Part shown: positions 1 to 5,054 of the stretch, piece by piece | Numbering within the stretch: position 1 is the stretch's first letter | How the letters are laid out: the number at the start of each line of letters is the position of its first letter | Assembly: GCA_964638865.1 (NCBI GenBank) | Contig: CAZXBG010000206.1 | Location: 1 to 5,054 of the forward strand | Direction of reading: 5' to 3' | Source: UBA7236 sp964638865 | GTDB lineage: Bacteria > Bacteroidota > Bacteroidia > Chitinophagales > BACL12 | DNA length: 5,054 nucleotides | Made by a program: the position numbers and the translations under genes | Notes under the pieces: generated by a model | What the model was told of the DNA's origin: nothing | Database searches by the model: none | The model's input: only the letters and a program-made list of their open reading frames with translations

Positions 1-6
1 TTCCTT

Positions 7-13
7 CCCTCCT
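7..13 (-). promoter_or_regulatory. Strong Shine-Dalgarno sequence for a gene beyond the left edge
   Basis: On the minus strand the eno stop codon TAG runs straight into AGGAGGG, followed by AAGGAA to the window edge. This is a near-perfect anti-16S match, and a start codon at normal spacing would lie just outside the window. It suggests a further minus-strand gene, tightly linked and translationally close to eno. In several flavobacterial genomes I recall citrate synthase (gltA) after eno, but the next gene cannot be seen here. It stands out because none of the four genes inside the window has a comparable site. Confidence 0.5.
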
Positions 14-1295
14 ATTTCATAAAAACATTCCCCGGCCAAACAGCATTCTCTCCTAACTCTTCTTCAATTCTGATCAACTGATTGTATTTTGCTATCCTGT
101 CGCTGCGGGAGGCAGAACCGGTTTTAATTTGTCCGCAATTCAGGGCAACTGCGAGGTCGGCAATTGTAGTATCTTCTGTTTCGCCGCTTCTATGGCTCAT
201 TACGGTAGTATAATTTGCTCGTTGCGCCATCGAAACTGCATTAATTGTTTCTGTTAAAGTGCCAATCTGATTTACTTTTACCAAAATGGAATTCGCAATA
301 TTTTCTTTAATTCCTTTGCTCAGTCTTTTTACGTTTGTGCAGAAAAGATCATCACCCACCAATTGAATTTTAGTTCCAAGTTTTTCTGTCATTAATTTCC
401 AACCCGACCAATCATCTTCTGCCATACCATCTTCAATACTCGCAATCGGATATTTTTTACACCAGTTTACCCAATAGTCTACCATCTCTTCAGAAGTTAA
501 TTTTCTGCCATCCGACTTTTTGAAAATATACATTTTACTTTCATTGTCGTAAAATTCGCTTACTGCAGGATCGAGCGCTATCAGGATATCTTCTCCGGGA
601 ATATATCCTGCACTTTCAATTGCATTTAATACAATTTCAATGGCTTCCTCATTCGTTTGAATATTTGGTGCATATCCACCTTCATCTCCAACATTTGTAG
701 AATATCCTTTATTTTTTAATATTTTTTTGAGATGATGAAATACTTCCACACCCATTCTTAATCCATCAGAAAAATTATCACCACCAATTGGCGCTATCAT
801 AAATTCCTGAAAATCAATTTTATTATCCGCATGTGCTCCGCCATTTAAAATATTCATTAATGGAACAGGTAAAGTATTAGCATTTACTCCTCCAACATAT
901 CTATATAATGGAATATTCATTTCAATAGCTGCTGCTTTTGCGCAAGCTAGCGAAACTGCTAAAATTGCATTAGCTCCCAACTTCGATTTATTTGCAGTGC
1001 CATCCAATTCAATCATCAATTTATCCAATTGATTTTGGTCCAACACATTTTGCCCTTCTAATTCATCCGCAATAAAATCATTTACATTTTCCACTGCTTT
1101 TAACACACCTTTCCCTAAATAAATATCAGGATCCTCGTCACGAAGTTCGGCAGCTTCATGCACGCCGGTACTAGCCCCGGATGGAACAGCAGCACGTCCA
1201 ATGGCGCCAAATTCTGTTGTTACTTCTGCTTCCACAGTGGGGTTTCCTCTGGAATCTAAAATTTGTCTTGCGAAAATGTTAATAATATGGCTCAT
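12..1295 (-). CDS. eno: Enolase (phosphopyruvate hydratase, EC 4.2.1.11)
   Basis: Cytoplasmic glycolytic enzyme that interconverts 2-phosphoglycerate and phosphoenolpyruvate with Mg2+. The 427 residues are the usual bacterial enolase length and the gene is intact. The N-terminal part has the family block ARQILDSRGNPTVE (9-22) and the mobile loop PSGASTG (38-44). The TIM-barrel half carries every expected active-site element: QEF E164, GDEGGYAP E205, metal ligands D242 (LDPAVSEFY), E288 (SIEDG) and D315 (VGDDLF), K340 in the signature VKVNQIGTLTE, H368-R369-S370 in SHRSGETED, and K391 in KTG. The C-terminus AVWPGN is typical. The start is the ATG before SHIINIFARQ, which matches the normal enolase N-terminus. 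No Shine-Dalgarno precedes it; the leader is A/U/C-rich and contains a tandem heptamer. It lies 58 bp downstream of carA on the same strand, so cotranscription is likely. Function is near certain; operon membership is inferred. Confidence 0.98.
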   Translation of the reverse strand: MSHIINIFARQILDSRGNPTVEAEVTTEFGAIGRAAVPSGASTGVHEAAELRDEDPDIYLGKGVLKAVENVNDFIADELEGQNVLDQNQLDKLMIELDGTANKSKLGANAILAVSLACAKAAAIEMNIPLYRYVGGVNANTLPVPLMNILNGGAHADNKIDFQEFMIAPIGGDNFSDGLRMGVEVFHHLKKILKNKGYSTNVGDEGGYAPNIQTNEEAIEIVLNAIESAGYIPGEDILIALDPAVSEFYDNESKMYIFKKSDGRKLTSEEMVDYWVNWCKKYPIASIEDGMAEDDWSGWKLMTEKLGTKIQLVGDDLFCTNVKRLSKGIKENIANSILVKVNQIGTLTETINAVSMAQRANYTTVMSHRSGETEDTTIADLAVALNCGQIKTGSASRSDRIAKYNQLIRIEEELGENAVWPGNVFMK

Positions 1296-1305
1296 AGAAT
1301 TAATT

Positions 1306-1326
1306 GAGAGTTGAGAATTGAGAATT
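1306..1326. repeat. Three tandem 7-bp repeats in the carA-eno gap
   Basis: Plus strand reads GAGAGTT GAGAATT GAGAATT, three head-to-tail heptamers with one substitution. A second direct repeat, GAATTAAT, flanks the array at 1297-1304 and 1322-1329. In the mRNA sense the array is CU-rich and ends 10 nt before the eno start codon, so it occupies the translation initiation region. I recall similar GAGAATT/GAGAGTT heptamer runs between genes in Bacteroidota genomes, but this is from memory. It may be a slippage product or a leader element; no function is shown by the sequence. Confidence 0.7.
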
Positions 1327-1353
1327 AATAGATAATTGATTTATTAAATTTAA

Positions 1354-2454
1354 TTAAACTTTCAAAAGTTTCACAAATTCATCGAACAAATATCTGGCAT
1401 CGTGCGGACCCGGAGTTGCTTCAGGGTGATATTGAACACAGAATGCTTTTTTATCTGTAAGGCGAAATCCTTCGATAGTATTATCATTCAAATTCATGTG
1501 CGTTACTTCCATATTTTTTGATGCGCGCACTTCTTCTTCGCGAATATTAAATCCATGATTTTGTGTGGTAATCTCACATAATCCTGTAATTAAATTTTTA
1601 ACAGGATGATTACAACCTCTGTGACCATGATGCATTTTATATGTTGACACACCATTTGCTAAACCCAATAATTGTTGCCCTAAACAAATTCCGAATAGAG
1701 GTACATCCTTGTTTAATATTTTTTTAACGGTTTCTACCGCATATCCCATACTTGCAGGATCACCCGGGCCATTAGAAATAAAATATCCATCTGCTTTAAA
1801 ATCCTCCGTTTCTTCAAATGCAGTTTTCGCCGGAACAACCTTTAAATAACATCCGCGAAGCGAAATATTTTCCAAAATACTTTTTTTCACCCCGAAATCA
1901 TACACGATCACCTTTTTTTCCGCATCTGCATTTCCAATAAAATAGGGTGTTTGTGTAGATACTAAACTCGCAAGTTCAAGACCATTCATGTCGGGAACTT
2001 CTTTTAATTTTTTAGTCAATTCCGCAATGTCCGTTGTTTCACTGCTTATGATACAATTCATTGCCCCTTTGCTCCGAATATGGCGAACTATTGCACGGGT
2101 ATCTACATCACTAATTGCAACCAAACTCTCATCCAGTAAATAATCCTGAATGGAATCCTGGGTTAATCTTCTGGAATATTGATTGGTAAAATTTTTAACC
2201 GCGAGGCCTGAAATCTTTATGGAATTACTTTCCACATCCTCTTTATAGGTGCCATAATTTCCTATATGCGCATTCGTCATGACTAATATCTGACCATAAT
2301 AACTTGGATCCGTAAATATTTCCTGATAGCCGGTCATACCCGTATTAAAACAAATTTCACCGGTGGTAGTCCCTATTTTTCCTGCGCTGTAGCCGTTAAA
2401 GGCAGTTCCGTCAGCCAATAGTATTACGGCGGGAACTTTTTCGAAGTTTTCCAT
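1354..2454 (-). CDS. carA: Carbamoyl-phosphate synthase small (glutaminase) subunit
   Basis: Hydrolyses glutamine and passes ammonia to the large subunit CarB, which makes carbamoyl phosphate for pyrimidine and arginine synthesis in the cytoplasm. The 366 residues fit the family. The N-terminal CPSase_sm_chain domain (about 8-138) contains the typical ICFNTGMTGYQEIFTDPSY (35-52) and SDVDTRAIVRHIR (115-127). The C-terminal class I glutamine amidotransferase domain (about 182-363) has the ISNGPGDP loop (226-233), nucleophile C257 in GICLGQQ, glutamine-binding QNHGF (298-302), and catalytic H343 and E345 in QYHPEATPGPHD. The GHRGCNHPV block (277-285) is also conserved, with Cys in a position that is usually a small residue. 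The ATG start gives the expected short lead before the VILLADG strand, and a -7-like element lies 7 bp upstream. carB is not in the window. eno follows on the same strand; carA-eno adjacency is something I recall as common in Bacteroidota. Confidence 0.97.
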   Translation of the reverse strand: MENFEKVPAVILLADGTAFNGYSAGKIGTTTGEICFNTGMTGYQEIFTDPSYYGQILVMTNAHIGNYGTYKEDVESNSIKISGLAVKNFTNQYSRRLTQDSIQDYLLDESLVAISDVDTRAIVRHIRSKGAMNCIISSETTDIAELTKKLKEVPDMNGLELASLVSTQTPYFIGNADAEKKVIVYDFGVKKSILENISLRGCYLKVVPAKTAFEETEDFKADGYFISNGPGDPASMGYAVETVKKILNKDVPLFGICLGQQLLGLANGVSTYKMHHGHRGCNHPVKNLITGLCEITTQNHGFNIREEEVRASKNMEVTHMNLNDNTIEGFRLTDKKAFCVQYHPEATPGPHDARYLFDEFVKLLKV

Positions 2455-2461
2455 TAAAAGA

Positions 2462-2469
2462 CAAAGTTA
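2462..2469 (-). promoter_or_regulatory. Candidate Bacteroidota -7 element for carA(-eno)
   Basis: Minus strand reads TAACTTTG, an exact match to the TAnnTTTG -7 consensus of the Bacteroidota primary sigma factor. Only 7 nt separate it from the carA ATG, so transcription would start about 2-5 nt before the start codon. No TTG/TTTG -33 element is found at the usual 19-21 bp spacing, which lowers confidence. Confidence 0.45.
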
Positions 2470-2540
2470 AACAAGAACACAGAATTTGCTGAGTAAAAAC
2501 CGAATTAGAACCTGAATCTGCACCAAAAGAAATACATATT

Positions 2541-2549
2541 TTATCCACA
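2541..2549 (+). promoter_or_regulatory. Perfect DnaA-box 9-mer (TTATCCACA)
   Basis: The plus strand reads TTATCCACA, the exact consensus high-affinity DnaA binding sequence. It lies 87 bp upstream of the carA start and 95 bp upstream of the YHYH gene start. I found no second good box nearby; the closest other matches in the window have two or more mismatches and are inside genes. A single box does not make a replication origin. It could be a DnaA-responsive regulatory site, a DnaA titration site or chance. Confidence 0.4.
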
Positions 2550-2593
2550 GAGGCTCCGAAATACAATTTTATCTCTACATTTAAATTTTTAGG

Positions 2594-2608
2594 CAATTAA
2601 ACCAATTG
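2594..2608. repeat. Short inverted repeat upstream of the YHYH gene
   Basis: CAATT and AATTG arms of 5 bp flank a 5-bp centre (AAACC), ending 35 bp before the YHYH start codon. The size and spacing could suit a dimeric regulator, but arms this short and A+T-rich arise easily by chance, and the hairpin would be too weak to terminate transcription. Confidence 0.2.
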
Positions 2609-2643
2609 CGAATTTTAATGTCTTTTGTAAAACTATACATTAT

Positions 2644-3876
2644 ATGAGAACCACATTGATAATTACAATACTCTGTATTAGCAGCACTTTATTTGCACAA
2701 CTTTCACCCGAGATTACATCCTGGATAATCAATACAGATGGTGATACCGGTTATGATGGAATTGAGACCAATGTGCAACAGGTTCAATTTTCTGACTATA
2801 ATGTATATATCAGTTGCACTTGTATTCCGGGTTACGATATAGGTCCCTGGATAGCAAACCCAAATATTCCGGTAAATCAAAATTTTGTTTACAAGATCAC
2901 GCGAACTCCCGAGCAAAATACAGGCACATTGGTGGAAACGCCAATGGGACACACAGGTGTATGGAGCAATGGGGTGAGTATTTTTAATGCTAAAGATGGA
3001 ATGAGTTTTGAAAATGAAGGTATTTGGAATCAAAATGCAGTTGTTGTGGAGGGAATTAGTTTCGACGACTGCCTCGGACATCCTGCTCCGAACGGAGAAT
3101 ATCATCACCATTTAAATCCAACTTGTTTATACGATGATGAAAATACTTCAGATCATGCACCTATAATTGGTTATGCATTTGATGGATTTCCGATTTATGG
3201 TGCTTATGGATATACTAATGTTGACGGAACCGGTGGAATTTCCCGAATGGAAAGTTCCTACCAATTAAGATCCATTTCAGTTAGAACTTCCCTACCCGAT
3301 GGAACGGTATTATCGGCCTCCCAATATGGTCCTGAGGTGTCTGTGAGTTATCCTTTAGGGTATTATATTGAAGATCATGAATTTGTGACTGAATCCGGTG
3401 ATCTTGATGAGTATAACGGAAGATTTTGCATCACACCGGAATATCCGGAGGGCATTCACGCGTATTTTGTAACGCTTGACGAAACCGGAGAAGCGGAATA
3501 TCCCTATACACTGGGACCTGACTATTATGGATTAGTACAGGCCGGAAATACGGGACCCATGTCAGGGCATAATACCATAAGCGAAACTGTTGAAACCTAT
3601 GTATCTATTGGTGAAATTGAAGGAGAAAGTATTAAAATGCTTTTATACCCAAATCCTGCATCCTATTATTTATATGTGTATATAGAACCCTCTTATAACA
3701 ATAATTTATCCTCAAAAATTACGGACCTTTCAGGTAATATTATCCAAACTAAAGAAAATATGCAACCCGGCATCTCCTATACTTTTGACCTTCAAAATGT
3801 GAATAGTGGAATTTATTTCATTCATATTTCAGATGAAAATATAAATGGAATTCAAAAAATTATTGTTACAAAATAA
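2644..3876 (+). CDS. Secreted YHYH-family protein with T9SS type A sorting domain
   Basis: A 410-residue exported protein of unknown function. Residues 1-18 form a Sec signal peptide (MR, hydrophobic stretch, LFA before the likely cut at A18/Q19); C11 does not sit in a proper lipobox. The middle (about 45-300) matches the YHYH family: GVWSNGVSIFNAKDG (105-119), EGIWNQNAV (125-133), GHPAPNGEYHHHLNP (145-159), HAPIIGYAFDGFPIYGAYGY (171-190) and, later, DLDEYNGRFCITPEYP (253-268) with YPYTLGPDYYG (286-296). The name-giving motif is YHHH (153-156). Histidines 146, 154-156 and 171 could bind a metal, which is inference. The mature chain has five cysteines (58, 60, 143, 161, 262). Residues about 333-410 form a T9SS type A sorting domain: YPNPAS, DLSGNIIQ, NSGIYFIHI and QKIIVTK. 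The protein should therefore cross the outer membrane and be released or surface-anchored. No Shine-Dalgarno is seen. It is divergent from carA and convergent with the MscS gene, so probably monocistronic. Confidence 0.9.
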   Translation: MRTTLIITILCISSTLFAQLSPEITSWIINTDGDTGYDGIETNVQQVQFSDYNVYISCTCIPGYDIGPWIANPNIPVNQNFVYKITRTPEQNTGTLVETPMGHTGVWSNGVSIFNAKDGMSFENEGIWNQNAVVVEGISFDDCLGHPAPNGEYHHHLNPTCLYDDENTSDHAPIIGYAFDGFPIYGAYGYTNVDGTGGISRMESSYQLRSISVRTSLPDGTVLSASQYGPEVSVSYPLGYYIEDHEFVTESGDLDEYNGRFCITPEYPEGIHAYFVTLDETGEAEYPYTLGPDYYGLVQAGNTGPMSGHNTISETVETYVSIGEIEGESIKMLLYPNPASYYLYVYIEPSYNNNLSSKITDLSGNIIQTKENMQPGISYTFDLQNVNSGIYFIHISDENINGIQKIIVTK

Positions 3877-3879
3877 AAT

Positions 3880-4986
3880 CTATTGTTTTTTATCTGTAGT
3901 TACCACAGGAAATTGATAGGCAAATTCTGCATTATTATTTTGCACTATTTTCATAATTTCAAAAAGCACTTCATCCCGGGTTTTAATATAATCTTCCCAA
4001 ATTTCATATTCAAAATGCATTTCTACCATTATTTCAATTCCGATGGCTCCAAAATTATAAAGTCCGACATTTATTCCTTCATTCTTTTTGGGATGTTGTT
4101 CTCCATAATTTTTTATTTCCTGAATAATTTTATTCAATTGCTCTTGTGAAGTATTATAGGTTAAACCCATATTAAATTGCACCTTCCGCGATGTGCGTCG
4201 GGTGAGATTACTCATTTTATTATTTACAATGTTTTTATTGGGGATGGTCATAAAACTGGTATCGAGCGTTCTGATGCGCGTGCTGCGAAATCCTACCTTT
4301 ACAACCTTTCCGGTTACACCGTCAATTTCAACGAGATCGCCAACTACAAATGGTTTCTCGGTAAATATGGAAATACTACCAAATACGTTTTGCAAAGTTT
4401 CCTGTGCTGCAAAAGCTATGGCAATTCCTGCAATACCCGCTCCGGCAACAATGGAATAAATATTCACACCGAATACAGAACCGAGAATAGCTAAGAATGC
4501 AATTATCCATATTAATATTCGAATAATTTCCTTTAAAAAAACTACCAGCTGATCGTCCCAGGGATCTTCTGTTTTTAATGCGCGGTGATTTAATACGGCA
4601 ACAAAAAAATCGCCGAGCCTAGAAACCAACCATGCAACATTTAATACGAATAATAATTTATAAACTCCATTTGATATAACAAACACATAATTTTTCAGCA
4701 CTTCATTTTCAGGATCAAATGGATAATTAAGTACTTTAAATCCAAAGTAAATGGTCTCTAAAACAATAAGATATTGAAGTGGTTTCAGGATGAGATGAAG
4801 AAATTCTTGGGTCAATTCTCCTGCATCCGTCTTTTTTACAATTCTGAATAATAATAAACTGATGAGTTTTGAAATATACCTTTTAAAAATAATTACAAAT
4901 ATAATTACACCTGCCAGCCAGCACCATTGCCGCCATGTATTATGCAAAAACTCAGTATCCAGAAAAGTGGAAATGGTTAAAATCAT
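3880..4986 (-). CDS. MscS-family small-conductance mechanosensitive ion channel
   Basis: Inner-membrane channel expected to open under membrane tension and release solutes on hypo-osmotic shock. At 368 residues it is longer than E. coli MscS (286) and close to YnaI (343), because of extra N-terminal helices. Likely membrane segments are about 22-35, 63-83, 100-122 and 150-173, then the pore helix region 177-205, whose AGAGIAGIAIAFAAQETLQN has the Gly/Ala-rich packing of MscS TM3. The MscS beta domain follows: FTEKPFVVGDLVEIDGVTG (208-226), STRIRTLD (235-242), IPNKNIVNNKMSNLTRR (248-264). The alpha/beta C-terminal domain runs from about 269 to 360 and the tail is short, with no added ligand-binding domain. 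The ATG start has no in-frame alternative Met before the membrane segments and sits four bases after a consensus -7 element. Family is sure; the ion preference and gating threshold cannot be read from the sequence. Confidence 0.95.
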   Translation of the reverse strand: MILTISTFLDTEFLHNTWRQWCWLAGVIIFVIIFKRYISKLISLLLFRIVKKTDAGELTQEFLHLILKPLQYLIVLETIYFGFKVLNYPFDPENEVLKNYVFVISNGVYKLLFVLNVAWLVSRLGDFFVAVLNHRALKTEDPWDDQLVVFLKEIIRILIWIIAFLAILGSVFGVNIYSIVAGAGIAGIAIAFAAQETLQNVFGSISIFTEKPFVVGDLVEIDGVTGKVVKVGFRSTRIRTLDTSFMTIPNKNIVNNKMSNLTRRTSRKVQFNMGLTYNTSQEQLNKIIQEIKNYGEQHPKKNEGINVGLYNFGAIGIEIMVEMHFEYEIWEDYIKTRDEVLFEIMKIVQNNNAEFAYQFPVVTTDKKQ

Positions 4987-5054
4987 GTTGCAAATCTACC
5001 CTGAATAAGAAAATTTTTAAAATTTTAGTGTTAGCAGATTTTTCGCAATTTTCT
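4987..5054. other. Upstream region of the MscS-family gene, cut by the window edge
   Basis: Sixty-eight bases of A+T-rich non-coding sequence. Besides the -7 candidate it holds the self-complementary tract series A4-T5-A4-T4 at 5010-5026. No gene start or end from a neighbour is visible up to the edge. Confidence 0.6.
4991..4998 (-). promoter_or_regulatory. Candidate Bacteroidota -7 element for the MscS-family gene
   Basis: Minus strand reads TAGATTTG, an exact TAnnTTTG match, with only CAAC between it and the ATG. Transcription would start about 0-3 nt before the start codon, so the mRNA would be leaderless or nearly so. There is no TTG at the usual -33 spacing. Alternating A and T tracts lie upstream at 5010-5026, which may bend the DNA or act like an UP element. 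A promoter further upstream, partly outside the window, is the alternative. Confidence 0.45.

Larger units (their letters stand above)
2455..2643. other. Divergent intergenic region between carA and the YHYH gene
   Basis: This 189-bp A+T-rich spacer must hold the start signals for both divergent genes. It contains the carA -7 element, one perfect DnaA-box 9-mer and a small inverted repeat near the YHYH gene. For the plus-strand gene I find no full TAnnTTTG. The nearest candidates are TACATTTA at 2576-2583 (last base off) and a TTTG at 2624-2627 lacking the upstream TA. No RNA gene, terminator-like hairpin or convincing small gene is visible. Confidence 0.7.

Noticed and set aside
2411..2596. 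A 61-codon minus-strand reading frame covering the carA upstream region and overlapping the carA start in another frame
   Set aside because: It would be an upstream or leader peptide for carA, but there is no ribosome binding site, the composition is not protein-like, it overlaps the carA -7 element and DnaA box, and no known bacterial carA leader peptide resembles it.
2455..2643. Replication origin suggested by the DnaA box in an A+T-rich spacer
   Set aside because: Only one box is present and there is no cluster, no dnaA/dnaN/gidA type neighbour, and the spacer is an ordinary divergent promoter region in size.
2671..2676. Lipoprotein cleavage at C11 of the YHYH protein
   Set aside because: The residues before C11 (T8, I9, L10) do not form a lipobox, whereas LFA-Q at 16-19 is a normal signal peptidase I site.
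2704..3111. Minus-strand 135-codon reading frame inside the YHYH gene
   Set aside because: It is the antisense shadow of a well-supported gene and shows no recognisable domain.
3860..3876. Weak inverted repeat TTATTGT/AC(AA)AATAA as a bidirectional terminator
   Set aside because: The stem is A-T pairs with a bulge and a one-base loop (TTGT-T-ACAA core), which is too unstable and sterically poor to act as an intrinsic terminator.
3883..4494. Three plus-strand reading frames (3883-4149, 4177-4494, 4193-4459) inside the MscS-family gene
   Set aside because: They are antisense to conserved MscS coding sequence, lack start signals and have no recognisable family.
1..5054. A new multi-gene defence or mobile system
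   Set aside because: All four genes belong to recognised families, no integrase, transposase, terminal repeats or tRNA attachment site is present, and gene orientations (a minus-strand pair, one plus, one minus) do not form one operon.

Overview
This window looks like chromosomal DNA of a Bacteroidota bacterium, possibly an environmental or uncultured Chitinophagales, Saprospirales or flavobacterial relative. The evidence is an A+T-rich sequence, a secreted protein ending in a type IX secretion system (T9SS, Por) sorting domain, starts without clear Shine-Dalgarno sequences, and two matches to the Bacteroidota -7 promoter element TAnnTTTG just upstream of start codons. The assignment to phylum is fairly secure; anything finer is a guess.

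Four complete genes fill almost the whole window. On the minus strand, carA (small, glutamine-hydrolysing subunit of carbamoyl-phosphate synthase, 1354-2454) is followed after 58 bp by eno (enolase, 12-1295). They are probably cotranscribed from a promoter just in front of carA. The gap between them carries three tandem heptamers. At the left edge the eno stop codon overlaps a strong AGGAGGG ribosome binding site, which suggests another gene starts just outside the window.

A 189-bp divergent spacer (2455-2643) separates carA from a plus-strand gene (2644-3876). That gene encodes a secreted YHYH-family protein with a signal peptide, a histidine-rich YHYH-type core and a C-terminal T9SS type A sorting domain. 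The spacer contains a perfect 9-bp DnaA-box sequence and a small inverted repeat. Converging on the YHYH gene, with only 3 bp between stop codons, is a minus-strand MscS-family mechanosensitive channel gene (3880-4986). A consensus -7 element lies four bases before its ATG.

The genes do not form one pathway. They are glycolysis (eno), pyrimidine/arginine precursor supply (carA), an uncharacterised exported or surface protein (YHYH) and osmotic protection at the inner membrane (MscS family). I see no mobile element, CRISPR array, tRNA or rRNA, and no clear new multi-gene system. The least understood gene is the YHYH/T9SS protein. The main regulatory oddities are the DnaA-box match and the near-leaderless promoter geometry.
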